Assembly (NCBI RefSeq): GCF_900478135.1
Contig: NZ_LS483470.1
Coordinates: 923,501 to 987,500, forward strand
Length of the DNA: 64,000 bases
Direction: 5' to 3'
Source: Leminorella richardii
GTDB lineage: Bacteria > Pseudomonadota > Gammaproteobacteria > Enterobacterales > Enterobacteriaceae
This document shows, piece after piece, positions 8,025 through 15,676 of this stretch. Under the pieces are notes generated by a model. That model did no database searches and had not been told where the DNA came from. It saw only the letters and a program-made list of their open reading frames with translations. A program made the position numbers and the translations under genes. Numbering within the stretch: position 1 is the stretch's first letter; each line of letters opens with the position of its first letter.

Positions 8025-9602
8025 ATGTCAAAAAACATTCATAGTCACCGCATTCTGATTTTGGACTTTGGTTCTCAATACACTCAGCTGATTGCCCGTC
8101 GCGTTCGTGAAATCGGCGTGTACTGTGAGCTGTGGGCCTGGGACGTCAGCGAAGCGCAGATCCGCGAGTTCAACCCGACAGGGATCATCCTTTCCGGTAG
8201 CCCTGAAAGCACCACCGAAGCAGGCAGCCCGCGCGCGCCAGAGTACGTTTTTAACGCCGGTATTCCTGTACTTGGCATCTGCTACGGCATGCAGACCATG
8301 GCGGTCCAGCTGGGCGGTGAAGTGCAGGGCTCAAACGAGCGTGAATTTGGCTATGCCAAAGTCGATATTATTAATGAGAGTGCCTTTACTCACGACGTGA
8401 AGGACTCTCTCTCTGCCGAAGGCAAAGCCCAGCTTGACGTCTGGATGAGCCACGGCGACAAAGTCACGGCGATCCCTGCGGGCTTTACAGCCGTTGCGCG
8501 CACTGATACCTGCCCGTTCGCCATTATGGCTAACGAGGAAAAGCGCTTCTACGGCCTGCAGTTCCATCCTGAAGTGACACATACTCATCAGGGTCTGAAC
8601 CTGCTCAAGCGCTTTGTGCTGGACATCTGCGGCTGTGAAGCGCTGTGGACGCCAGCCACCATTATTGAAGACGCCATTGAGCGCATTCGTGAGCAAGTGG
8701 GCGACGATAAAGTGATCCTTGGCCTTTCCGGCGGCGTTGACTCTTCTGTTACCGCCATGCTGCTGCACCGCGCCATTGGCAAAAATCTGACCTGCGTATT
8801 TGTCGACAACGGCCTGCTGCGCCTGAACGAAGCTGAGCAGGTGATGGATATGTTCGGCGACCGCTTTGGCCTGAACATCGTGCACGTGCCTGCTGAGCAG
8901 CGCTTCCTGAGCGCGCTGGCCGGGATTGCCGATCCGGAAGCCAAGCGTAAGACTATCGGCCGCGTGTTCGTTGAAGTGTTTGACGAAGAGTCGAACAAGC
9001 AAACTAACGTTAAGTGGCTGGCGCAGGGCACCATTTACCCTGACGTAATTGAATCCGCCGCCTCGGCGACGGGTAAGGCTCACGTAATCAAGTCTCACCA
9101 CAACGTCGGCGGCCTGCCGGAAGAGATGAAGATGGGCCTGGTGGAGCCGCTTAAAGAGCTGTTCAAAGACGAAGTGCGCAAAATCGGCCTAGAGCTAGGC
9201 CTGCCGTACGACATGCTTTACCGCCATCCGTTCCCAGGCCCAGGCCTCGGCGTCCGCGTGCTGGGCGAAGTGAAGAAAGAGTACTGCGACCTGCTGCGCC
9301 GCGCTGACGCTATTTTCATTGAAGAGCTGCGCAAAGCCGAGCTGTACGACAAAGTCAGTCAGGCGTTCACCGTGTTCCTGCCGGTTCGCTCCGTCGGCGT
9401 CATGGGCGATGGCCGCAAGTACGACTGGGTTGTTTCCCTGCGCGCGGTAGAAACCATCGACTTTATGACGGCGCACTGGGCGCATCTGCCTTATGATTTC
9501 TTGGGGCGCGTGTCGAATCGGATCATCAATGAGGTGAATGGGATCTCGCGGGTGGTGTATGACATCAGTGGGAAGCCGCCGGCGACGATTGAGTGGGAAT
9601 AG
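8025..9602 (+). CDS. guaA: GMP synthase (glutamine-hydrolysing)
   Basis: Converts XMP, ATP and glutamine to GMP. At 525 residues it has the E. coli length. The class I glutamine amidotransferase domain has its nucleophile in GICYGMQ (C86) and the His/Glu pair in FHPEVTH. The ATP pyrophosphatase P-loop LGLSGGVDSS is near 233-242, and the C-terminal dimerisation domain ends in PPATIEWE. Codon choice changes in the last ~100 bases (from about 9500), with many GGG and CGG codons against GGC and CGC upstream, while the protein stays conserved. This could mark a 3' end replaced by a past integration at guaA, a known island insertion site in enterobacteria. Confidence 0.98.
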   Translation: MSKNIHSHRILILDFGSQYTQLIARRVREIGVYCELWAWDVSEAQIREFNPTGIILSGSPESTTEAGSPRAPEYVFNAGIPVLGICYGMQTMAVQLGGEVQGSNEREFGYAKVDIINESAFTHDVKDSLSAEGKAQLDVWMSHGDKVTAIPAGFTAVARTDTCPFAIMANEEKRFYGLQFHPEVTHTHQGLNLLKRFVLDICGCEALWTPATIIEDAIERIREQVGDDKVILGLSGGVDSSVTAMLLHRAIGKNLTCVFVDNGLLRLNEAEQVMDMFGDRFGLNIVHVPAEQRFLSALAGIADPEAKRKTIGRVFVEVFDEESNKQTNVKWLAQGTIYPDVIESAASATGKAHVIKSHHNVGGLPEEMKMGLVEPLKELFKDEVRKIGLELGLPYDMLYRHPFPGPGLGVRVLGEVKKEYCDLLRRADAIFIEELRKAELYDKVSQAFTVFLPVRSVGVMGDGRKYDWVVSLRAVETIDFMTAHWAHLPYDFLGRVSNRIINEVNGISRVVYDISGKPPATIEWE

Positions 9603-9637
9603 AAATTTGATATTCTCCGATAGTTAGAGAACATTTT

Positions 9638-9676
9638 AAAAGCCAGCTATATCATTTTATTAGTTGGCTTTTTTAT
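9638..9676 (+). terminator. guaA terminator
   Basis: The stem AGCCAGCTA pairs with TAGTTGGCT (one G-U pair) across an AT-rich loop and is followed by TTTTTT. It is a standard intrinsic terminator 35 bases after the guaA stop. Confidence 0.85.
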
Positions 9677-9776
9677 TTACGGAATTATGTATTCTTTCAA
9701 TAGGAATAGTATTCATATCCGTTTGCGATTATTTTATGGGCGGTGAAAAACAGAATATATAGGGAGGTTATTCTTC

Positions 9777-10739
9777 ATGATAAATTTGGATGAGTTTTCC
9801 CAGCGGCGCAGGCTTGCTGAATTTACGCTTCGGGATGAGAATAACGTTGTCTTTACCCGGTTGGGGATTTCCATTTCGTTGTTATTAAAGCAAACACATA
9901 CTCATGCCAAAAAAGTCAGAATTATTGAATGCTACCGGCGGTTTATGGCTGAATTTGGCAATCGCCTGAGCTTTCACCGACATGAGTTTGATAATCTGAA
10001 AAAGTTTGATGCCGAGAATATCGCAAAAGTTGAAAATATTATTCTGGAATCAGGGCCAGAAACAGAATGTGGCTGGTATGTCAGCGATGCAAAAAACAAA
10101 GATGTCGCCCCTACCTGCGTTATGGGGTATCTGGGCGCTTCATGGCACAGTGAAGAAGAATGCAACAATGCAGGTTGCTTAAGACTGATTTTACCCTGGG
10201 ATTATATTAATACTGATATTGGCCTGAAGAAGTTTAATGAGTGGATAGTATTTCTTTGCGAAAAGCTCGAACCACAGAGCGGTGACTGTGGCTATTGTTT
10301 AACGACGCCGAAAGATTACCATCAGTATATGTCCGTAGAATATCAGTTAGCGTTGCGTTACCCTTCACTGTCAGTAATTTCGACTATCCACTTACAGGGC
10401 ATTGCGAACAATAATAACCTTAAAACTATTAACTGGATAACTATACTGGATCATTCGTTGGTTAAGCGGTTGGGGGGAACAAAATGGCTTGAGAAGGAGC
10501 TACACGCTGAGAGTTCCGTCTCTGTCAGCCGTTTCAGTCATGGCCTTATTATTCAGGCATCAGAATATCCTGACCTCACACCTGCGTCAGAAGGACTGAA
10601 TAAATCTTATCAGTCCGTCAATAAACTGCTTCGCCCAATACGAGTACCGCCTGAAAATATTGACTCACTGCATTTGTTTGGGGCGAATCAATTTACTAAG
10701 GCGACAAGTATTGTCTGGTATGCGCGTTTTGATGATTAA
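9777..10739 (+). CDS. DUF3396 / type VI immunity family protein
   Basis: A 320-residue soluble protein without signal peptide or membrane segment. The C-terminal half (motifs NWITILDHSLVKRLGGTKWL and GLIIQASEYPDLTP) and the ISLLLKQTH region at the N-terminus read like the DUF3396 family, described as type VI secretion immunity proteins. By inference it would neutralise a toxic effector delivered by a neighbouring cell. GGAGG precedes the ATG. No effector, VgrG, PAAR or T6SS gene is adjacent, so it may be an orphan immunity gene. Base composition is lower in GC than the flanking guaA, consistent with an island. The family call rests on recalled motifs. Confidence 0.7.
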   Translation: MINLDEFSQRRRLAEFTLRDENNVVFTRLGISISLLLKQTHTHAKKVRIIECYRRFMAEFGNRLSFHRHEFDNLKKFDAENIAKVENIILESGPETECGWYVSDAKNKDVAPTCVMGYLGASWHSEEECNNAGCLRLILPWDYINTDIGLKKFNEWIVFLCEKLEPQSGDCGYCLTTPKDYHQYMSVEYQLALRYPSLSVISTIHLQGIANNNNLKTINWITILDHSLVKRLGGTKWLEKELHAESSVSVSRFSHGLIIQASEYPDLTPASEGLNKSYQSVNKLLRPIRVPPENIDSLHLFGANQFTKATSIVWYARFDD

Positions 10740-10875
10740 TTTTTTGAATTGTCTAAAAGGTACATTCTGTCTTATCTATCTAGGAGTATCCTCTTCTTAA
10801 AATACCTTGATAGATGAGCAATGTTTATATGAAAATGTGTATAAAAGGGAATGATTTAATATAAGGAGTTGCGGT

Positions 10876-11469
10876 ATGAGTGATGGTACAAATTCCTCCG
10901 GGTCAGACTGGAAGAAAGTTTTTTGTATTCTGTTTACTATTTTTGTACTGGGTAAATTGGGCTATAAAGCATATGACGCTTTCATCGTTCAGCCACGAGT
11001 GGAGGCAGAAATTGAACAGGAAAGAAACAATCCGTTTTCAATAACCAATCAGCTCAAAGCATTACGTAAAAGGAATGCGGCTGCCGATGCTTGGATAAAA
11101 GAGTTTAACGATAAAATAAAATCATCACCGCCAGAAAAAGATGAAACATTCAGACTGGTGGAGCTGGCGCGTCACGAGGATGAGATATCATGGATTATGG
11201 CAGCAAAAGTCAACGCGCAAACACTTGATGCAATAAAAGCGGATAAGGTAAAGGCGCAGCAGGAGATTAAGGCCAAGAAGATAAAAGGGATATGCCGTAA
11301 AAATAGCGTCACTGTATCACTGCTGAATGCCGGTTTTAATGTGAAACGCGTCTATGTGGGAGAAGACAATCAGGAAATTATTTCCTATGTCGTTACTGCT
11401 CGTGAGTGTGAAAAGCTGCAGGAAGACACTCAGGACACTTCAATATCCGGTAGTCAACAAGCCGAATAG
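10876..11469 (+). CDS. Unknown membrane-anchored protein
   Basis: A 197-residue protein I do not recognise. One hydrophobic segment near residues 13-30 should anchor it in the inner membrane with no obvious signal-peptidase site. The rest is highly charged and probably helical (Lys/Glu-rich, ~45-150), with a single cysteine pair (C139 region and C-terminal REC motif). AAGGAG stands 9 bases before the ATG, so the start is convincing. It follows the immunity-like gene by 136 bases in the same direction and may be a second product of the same locus. It has no match to a T6SS component that I can defend. Confidence 0.6.
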   Translation: MSDGTNSSGSDWKKVFCILFTIFVLGKLGYKAYDAFIVQPRVEAEIEQERNNPFSITNQLKALRKRNAAADAWIKEFNDKIKSSPPEKDETFRLVELARHEDEISWIMAAKVNAQTLDAIKADKVKAQQEIKAKKIKGICRKNSVTVSLLNAGFNVKRVYVGEDNQEIISYVVTARECEKLQEDTQDTSISGSQQAE

Positions 11470-11529
11470 TACGGATATATGCTCAACGGGTGATTAGCGT
11501 TTAATTAGTTATTCCAACAGGGCAGGGAA

Positions 11530-11709
11530 CTACAGGTCTTCCCTATCCTGCCCGTCAGGTTGCTCGACAATATCCATAAAGTCAGACGTAACGCTTTCGC
11601 CATCAAACCAGCTATCCCAACTCTTTGGTGTTGGGGCAGCAGGTTCTTCCTTAGCTGGCTGATTATCATTGGTATTTTTCAATGAGTCTGTTTTAATTTT
11701 CATCGTCAT
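11530..11709 (-). CDS. Orphan VapB/MvpA-type antitoxin C-terminal tail
   Basis: A short 59-residue frame on the minus strand. Its C-terminal half (KSWDSWFDGESVTSDFM... EQPDGQDRE) strongly resembles the toxin-binding tail of VapB/MvpA antitoxins, which ends with the WDEWFDG...DFM...REQP...QERE pattern. The N-terminal AbrB-type DNA-binding domain expected in VapB is absent, replaced by about 28 polar, Pro/Ala-rich residues, and no VapC toxin lies nearby. The start may be ATG 11709 or ATG 11703; neither has a strong ribosome site. It is either a remnant of a degraded module or a standalone toxin-neutralising peptide. Confidence 0.6.
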   Translation of the reverse strand: MTMKIKTDSLKNTNDNQPAKEEPAAPTPKSWDSWFDGESVTSDFMDIVEQPDGQDREDL

Positions 11710-11781
11710 TTATATAGAACCGAGTTGCAGGAAAACAAACAATCCCCACAGCCTAAGAGCCGCAGGGATCCCATTCACCAA

Positions 11782-12141
11782 TCAGTTACCGCCCATTTCC
11801 TGCCGCTCCAACCCTAAAAACGCCACTCGCCCCAACTCCTCCAGCGCAGGCACCAGTCTCCCAATAGATCCAACCCCGTGCCCCAGCTGGCAAAGACTCT
11901 CCGGCGTAAACTCATGCACATTGTTTTGAGCGAAGCTAATCATCGTATCGCCGATAAACGTCAGGCAGTGGCAAAGCCCCGCTTGAGCTTCCTGACAGTA
12001 GTGGGCGAGATGCAGTCGTTCTTCCGGCGTCATGTTTGAAAAGTCGACTTTTCCCAGCGCGTTCGCCAGATCGGAATAGAGGATCTCAGCGCTGGGCAGT
12101 GCGTCGAAATAGTTGTTCATGTTACTATTATCAATAGCCAT
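11782..12141 (-). CDS. Unknown small helical protein, island-type
   Basis: A 119-residue acidic protein, apparently all-helical, with three cysteine/histidine-containing helices (HYCQEAQAGLCHC) and a C-terminal LEELGRVAFLGLE helix. I do not recognise it. ATG 12141 was chosen because GAGG lies 8 bases upstream; the frame stays open for 34 further codons, but that part spans a hairpin and an operator and looks untranslated. It is divergent from the small ribbon-helix-helix-like gene, a layout common in satellite phages and integrative elements. A long structured leader precedes it. Confidence 0.6.
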   Translation of the reverse strand: MAIDNSNMNNYFDALPSAEILYSDLANALGKVDFSNMTPEERLHLAHYCQEAQAGLCHCLTFIGDTMISFAQNNVHEFTPESLCQLGHGVGSIGRLVPALEELGRVAFLGLERQEMGGN

Positions 12142-12170
12142 ATCATTACCTCGTATAATGTTGTGGTTAG

Positions 12171-12203
12171 ACGCCTCGGCAGTGTTACCGCACTTCGGGG
12201 CGT
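12171..12203 (-). promoter_or_regulatory. Hairpin in the leader of the 119-residue gene
   Basis: On the plus strand ACGCC (12171-12175) pairs with GGCGT (12199-12203), with wobble and further pairs inside, and an inner AGTG/CACT stem. It sits between the operator palindrome and the ribosome site. It recalls the structured leaders of P4-like elements (such as C4 RNA), but I cannot confirm that identity. Confidence 0.4.
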
Positions 12204-12227
12204 TGTTATTTGTTTGATGTGATAGTA

Positions 12228-12243
12228 ATGTGTCATTACACAT
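12228..12243. promoter_or_regulatory. Palindromic operator ATGTGT-N4-ACACAT
   Basis: A perfect 6-bp inverted repeat, ATGTGTCATTACACAT, lies in the divergent promoter region, with further GTGTAAT and TACACAT copies to its right up to 12284. Short arms of this type suit a ribbon-helix-helix repressor, probably the gene starting at 12283. Confidence 0.5.
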
Positions 12244-12282
12244 AGCTACATTAACTTAAGTGTAATTTAGGTATCAGTACAC

Positions 12283-12450
12283 ATGAATGAAAGAAGAGGT
12301 AATCCTCCGTTTCAGTTCCGCCTCGACCCTGAGCTCAGGGCTGAAATGGAGAAAGCGCAGCGCGAGGACGGTGATGAATCGCTGGCGGCATGGATTAAGC
12401 GAATACTGCGTAAAGAGCTTCAATCGCGAAAATCTGAACCGAAAAAATAG
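12283..12450 (+). CDS. Small ribbon-helix-helix-like protein
   Basis: A 55-residue basic protein. The segment FQFRLDPELRAEMEKAQREDGDESLAAWIKRILRKEL reads as one beta strand (F-Q-F-R-L) followed by two helices, the Arc/CopG/MetJ ribbon-helix-helix plan, and resembles small prophage proteins of the YlcI/YnfO kind. It probably binds DNA as a dimer and may repress its own divergent promoter through the ATGTGT palindrome. No obvious ribosome site precedes ATG 12283, so it may be translated from a nearly leaderless transcript. It is too short for most gene callers. Confidence 0.6.
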   Translation: MNERRGNPPFQFRLDPELRAEMEKAQREDGDESLAAWIKRILRKELQSRKSEPKK

Positions 12451-12481
12451 GGATATGGTTTTCTAGTTGATGCAATTAATT

Positions 12482-12584
12482 AACTTTTAAGCTGTCCCTA
12501 CTAAAAGTTTATTGCGGCGCTTATCGCATTCCACATGCTGCACGTCTGAAATACCTATAGGCGCGCTTGGAGAGAAGCCGCAAT
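12482..12584 (+). other. Non-coding stretch with two inverted repeats
   Basis: The 277 bases between 12451 and 12727 hold no convincing gene. They contain a hairpin with arms AACTTTTA/TAAAAGTT (12482-12489 and 12502-12509), which may end the upstream transcript. A wider pair, ATTGCGGC (12511-12518) and GCCGCAAT (12577-12584), would enclose a 58-base loop. The second could be the skeleton of a small RNA. Confidence 0.35.
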
Positions 12585-12680
12585 ATCTTTAATTACCCGA
12601 TCAAAAAGCAAGACAGACACCTTAGCTATTTAGTATACCTCCATAACCCACTGATAACAGGTGATAAACAAACCTGCTGC

Positions 12681-12709
12681 TTGTTGGTAGTCTAAATTTG
12701 GTCTATATT
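12681..12709 (+). promoter_or_regulatory. Promoter of the toxin-antitoxin pair
   Basis: TTGTTG (12681-12686) and TATATT (12704-12709) are separated by exactly 17 bases. An inverted repeat TCTAA/TTAGA (12691-12695 and 12707-12711) overlaps the -10 and is a plausible autoregulatory operator for the antitoxin. Confidence 0.6.
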
Positions 12710-12727
12710 AGAACTAAGGTGCATTCA

Positions 12728-12976
12728 ATGAGATCAGAAGTAATGAAAGTAGAAACCATCAGCTACATCAAAAGAAACGCGGCGACGCTTGACCTGTCCG
12801 AACCCATCTTGGTGACGCAAAACGGGGTGCCGGCCTACGTGATCGAGTCTTATGAGCAGCAGCAGGAGCGGGAAAACGCTATCGCGATGTTGAAGCTGCT
12901 TACCCTTTCAGAGAAGGACAAATCCGAAGGGCGGGTGTTGTCAAAAGAGCAGCTGTTAGGCGGTATTGCTGACTAG
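12728..12976 (+). CDS. Phd/YefM (StbD-type) antitoxin
   Basis: An 82-residue antitoxin. The segment SYIKRNAATLDLSEPILVTQNGVPAYVIESYEQQ matches the Phd/YefM fold (substrate-like loop, VTQNG-PAYVI strand), which binds the operator as a dimer. The flexible C-terminal half (SEKDKSEGRVLSKEQL) would neutralise the toxin. ATG 12728 has AAGGTG 6 bases upstream. The toxin gene follows after 32 bases in the same direction. The pair would act by conditional degradation of this protein. Confidence 0.85.
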   Translation: MRSEVMKVETISYIKRNAATLDLSEPILVTQNGVPAYVIESYEQQQERENAIAMLKLLTLSEKDKSEGRVLSKEQLLGGIAD

Positions 12977-13008
12977 GGCTTGAGTTGCTCAATCACTAAG
13001 GGATCTGG

Positions 13009-13341
13009 ATGGAAAACGATATTACCTTTGAGTACACCCTTACGGTAAAACACTGCATTGACAATATAGCGAATCACCTCCGTCGTATCGGTATCGAGCC
13101 GCGTTCGGCTATTGGCGATATTCTGGCGCAGTTTGAGAGCGCCGTTGGTCAATTTCCGCATGGGTGCCAGATTTGCCCTGAACTGCTGAAAATTGGCTGC
13201 GCAAAGTACCGTGAATATAACCATGCCGAAGGTTATCGGGTTTTGTATTCCGTTGATGGAACGTTAGTGACAGCGCATGCGGTTCTGTCACACCGTCAGG
13301 ATATACAGCAGCTGCTGTTTAACCGCCTGATAATGGCGTGA
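13009..13341 (+). CDS. RelE/ParE superfamily toxin
   Basis: A 110-residue protein of the RelE/ParE superfamily (plasmid stabilisation/StbE-like). It has helices in the N-terminal half and a C-terminal sheet with GYRVLYSVDGTLVTAHAVLSHRQD, where the Tyr/Arg-Val-Leu-Tyr strand and the final His-Arg are typical positions of the group. RelE members cleave mRNA on ribosomes and ParE members inhibit gyrase; the sequence alone does not decide which. It is paired with the Phd/YefM antitoxin just upstream. A usable start is ATG 13009 with GGGA nearby. Confidence 0.8.
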   Translation: MENDITFEYTLTVKHCIDNIANHLRRIGIEPRSAIGDILAQFESAVGQFPHGCQICPELLKIGCAKYREYNHAEGYRVLYSVDGTLVTAHAVLSHRQDIQQLLFNRLIMA

Positions 13342-13470
13342 TTCCGCTCACGATCCTGCTAACGTTTAGCGATAGTTTAATTCCTCACCGCTTTATCAAA
13401 AATGGCGGGGATTTTCGTCTAAAAATGAATATCGATTAAGCCTATGCGCCATACAGGGAAGGGGGGTGGA

Positions 13471-13839
13471 ATGAAGAGAGTGTCAGCTGTCGGGCTTTTA
13501 CTGCTCGCGTTTGTGTTTCCCAAAGAGGCCTATAGCTATCGCGGTTTGGAAGACGATCGCACTAGCGATGCTGCCCACGGGCTGTATGAAATCAATGAAG
13601 AAGCGAAAAAGTTTCTTCAGGAAGAGGAAGCGCGAACACACGTCAGAAGAAAAAGCCTAGGGCCGAATTTAAAAGTGTTTGTGCCTCCGTGCTCGGTTCC
13701 CCTTAAGGCCGCCTGGGCACCGAAAAGCATGGGGCTTTCTAATGAATATACGGTATTGGTGAGCTGCGAGCGAAGTGCCAGTAAATATGAAAATAATAAA
13801 GGCTGGTCTGTGGGTGTTCCAACTTCACCTTTGGAATAG
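13471..13839 (+). CDS. Unknown exported protein
   Basis: A 122-residue protein with a clear Sec signal peptide (basic MKRVS, hydrophobic LLLLAFVF, likely cleavage after AYS at ~21). The mature part is hydrophilic with two cysteines (in PPCSVP and VSCERS) that could form a disulphide in the periplasm. ATG 13471 is chosen because a strong GGGGGG/GGTGG ribosome site lies right before it; an upstream ATG at 13444 would destroy the signal peptide. I do not recognise the family. It lies near the right edge of the accessory island. Confidence 0.6.
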   Translation: MKRVSAVGLLLLAFVFPKEAYSYRGLEDDRTSDAAHGLYEINEEAKKFLQEEEARTHVRRKSLGPNLKVFVPPCSVPLKAAWAPKSMGLSNEYTVLVSCERSASKYENNKGWSVGVPTSPLE

Positions 13840-13924
13840 GCAGTAAAGAGTTCCCCCCATTTTTCGAATGCGTAAGTATATATATTTAACCGTTTACCGA
13901 TTGCCACAATATGGAGCCACCCCC

Positions 13925-14251
13925 ATGCCAAAACGAATAACCCTCACGCTCCTCGCTCTACTGTTCTCCACCCCGATGGCGATGGCGGCAGCCACTTTGT
14001 CTGAAGAAACCGTAGCGAACATATGTCATAAGTACGGACTAGAAAAAGATAATTCCGAATTTCAGGACAGGTTGAAGGTACTAAAGCCGGACGGTGATAG
14101 CATTAGATTGGATAGGTATGACGCGATGCTTGGCAGCCAGCACATTGCTACACAGCTGACTGCGACGTTAAAAGACAAGGATGGAAAGTCGCTCAAGATG
14201 TTATGCCTGCTAGAGAACGATAGCCCGCTGTATATTTATTTTTATGAGTAA
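13925..14251 (+). CDS. Unknown exported protein
   Basis: A 108-residue protein with a classical signal peptide (MPKR, LLALLFS, cleavage after AMA at ~21). The mature part has two cysteines (NICHK and MLCLL), probably disulphide-bonded, and ends in an aromatic YIYFYE tail. GGAG stands 9 bases before ATG 13925; an earlier in-frame ATG at 13868 is rejected because it masks the signal. The preceding exported gene is on the same strand 85 bases away, with similar size and layout, and they may form a pair. Function unknown. Confidence 0.6.
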   Translation: MPKRITLTLLALLFSTPMAMAAATLSEETVANICHKYGLEKDNSEFQDRLKVLKPDGDSIRLDRYDAMLGSQHIATQLTATLKDKDGKSLKMLCLLENDSPLYIYFYE

Positions 14252-14301
14252 ATAGGGGGCGTTATTCCTCTCTGTTTTCTCTTGAGTACTGAAAGTCAAA
14301 A

Positions 14302-14320
14302 TCGCCCGGGATACGGGCGA
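14302..14320 (-). terminator. Terminator of the GatD-like gene
   Basis: The arms TCGCCCG and CGGGCGA enclose a short loop. Read on the minus strand the hairpin is followed by ATTTTGAC, so it suits the dehydrogenase gene ending at 14399. Confidence 0.6.
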
Positions 14321-14398
14321 CCTTAACTGTCAGTACAAAACAAAAATAGACGAAACACTCTATCTCAGCGGCCGATATGATACCCGCCGCTAAGCGGT

Positions 14399-15463
14399 CT
14401 ATTCCTTCATTTCAAACAGGATCTTGTTATAGCTGCCAATCGTTTTCTCTTTAAAGCGGGCGAAAACGGCGGGCGCTTCAGCCAGCGAGAATCGATGGGA
14501 CACAAACGGCAGCATCTGCAGCTGGCGTTTCCCTAGCAGATTAACGATTTCAAACCACTCTCGGCCGGGGAACGGTACTGAATAGGAGTTCCATGAACCG
14601 ACGATATGCAGCTCGTGGCGCAGGATTTTCTCAAAATTAGCCGCCGGAAAGCTGACGTCGCTATGGGCTGAACCGAATATCAGCATCGTACCCTGCTTGC
14701 GCAGGACAGAAAGCCCGGTCTGGCGGGAAATATTATTGCCCGCACATTCGAATACGCGATCGACCCCCTGCCCAGCGGTGAGCGCGAGCACCTCTTTTAC
14801 TGCATCAACATCTGCCGCATTAATACAAACATCGGCACCGGCCTGCTTGGCCAGATCCAGCTTGTCTTGCGCTACGTCGATGGCAATCACTTCTGCCCCA
14901 GAAAGGCGGGCGAACTGAATGGCGAAATAGCCCAGTGCGCCACAGCCGATCACGGCGACCTTATCTCCCAAACTCAGGTTAATTTTATGGATCCCGTGCA
15001 GCAGGATAGCCGCAGGCTCAATCAGAGCCGCTTCGGCATAGGTAACGTTGTCCGGCAGGCGGATTAGATTCTGTTCCGGTACCGAGACGTACTCGGCAAA
15101 ACCGCCGTCGCTGCGGGAACCCAGAAAGTCGTAGTTATCGCACAGTGAATAGTTGCCTCGCTGGCAGGAAGAACACTGATGGCAGGGCATCAGTGGTGCG
15201 ATGGCGACTCTGTCGCCCACCTTAAACTGAGTGACTTCCGGTAACAGGTCAGTGATTTCACCGGCAAATTCATGGCCGGGAACGGTAGGGAAGTTATAGG
15301 TGCCAAAGTTTAACACTCGTCCGATATCTGAACCGCAGATCCCGGTCGCTCTCACTTTGACTAATACATTACGTTGTTCTGTCAGTTCCGGCATCGCTAC
15401 TGACTGATAGCGTAAATCTCCCGGTGCGTGTAGGACGGCAGCCGACATCTGTTTTTGAGTCAT
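14399..15463 (-). CDS. Zinc-dependent polyol/sugar-phosphate dehydrogenase, GatD-like
   Basis: A 354-residue medium-chain dehydrogenase. Catalytic zinc ligands are C43 (GICGSD) and the GHE motif at 63-65. The structural zinc site has C94, C97, C100 and C108, and the Rossmann motif GCGALG is central. The core PLMPCHQCSSCQRGNYSLC and SDGGFAEY, and the IVGSWNSYS...PGREW segment, closely parallel galactitol-1-phosphate 5-dehydrogenase GatD. It probably oxidises a phosphorylated polyol or ketose with NAD+. It is transcribed divergently from the SDR operon, sharing its control region, so it belongs to the same locus. The exact substrate is unknown. Confidence 0.8.
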   Translation of the reverse strand: MTQKQMSAAVLHAPGDLRYQSVAMPELTEQRNVLVKVRATGICGSDIGRVLNFGTYNFPTVPGHEFAGEITDLLPEVTQFKVGDRVAIAPLMPCHQCSSCQRGNYSLCDNYDFLGSRSDGGFAEYVSVPEQNLIRLPDNVTYAEAALIEPAAILLHGIHKINLSLGDKVAVIGCGALGYFAIQFARLSGAEVIAIDVAQDKLDLAKQAGADVCINAADVDAVKEVLALTAGQGVDRVFECAGNNISRQTGLSVLRKQGTMLIFGSAHSDVSFPAANFEKILRHELHIVGSWNSYSVPFPGREWFEIVNLLGKRQLQMLPFVSHRFSLAEAPAVFARFKEKTIGSYNKILFEMKE

Positions 15464-15676
15464 GTTCCTTCTCCTGTGGGGGCATCATTATGGCTATATG
15501 GAAATACATTCCAGATAAAAAATCAAGGAATAATATTTTCTTTCATTATTTTCTAACTTTGTCTCCCTTATGATTAGCAGAGCAGATTGAACGTCGTTTT
15601 TTAGAGAAAAATGAAAATTAAAACTATTTATTATCATATGGTTATTTTTATTTTTCGGGTTGAGGATAAATCAGGG

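Noticed and set aside
8331..9101. Long antisense frame inside guaA (256 codons), and similar ones in der, tyrA, dgoD, hrpB and speE
   Set aside because: They are mirror frames of GC-rich third-position coding DNA with Arg/His/Ala-rich products and no ribosome sites; the sense-strand genes are certain.
9580..14400. Search for a direct repeat of the guaA 3' end as attL/attR
   Set aside because: No convincing copy of the final guaA bases was found on the right side of the island and no integrase gene is present, so attachment sites are not reported.
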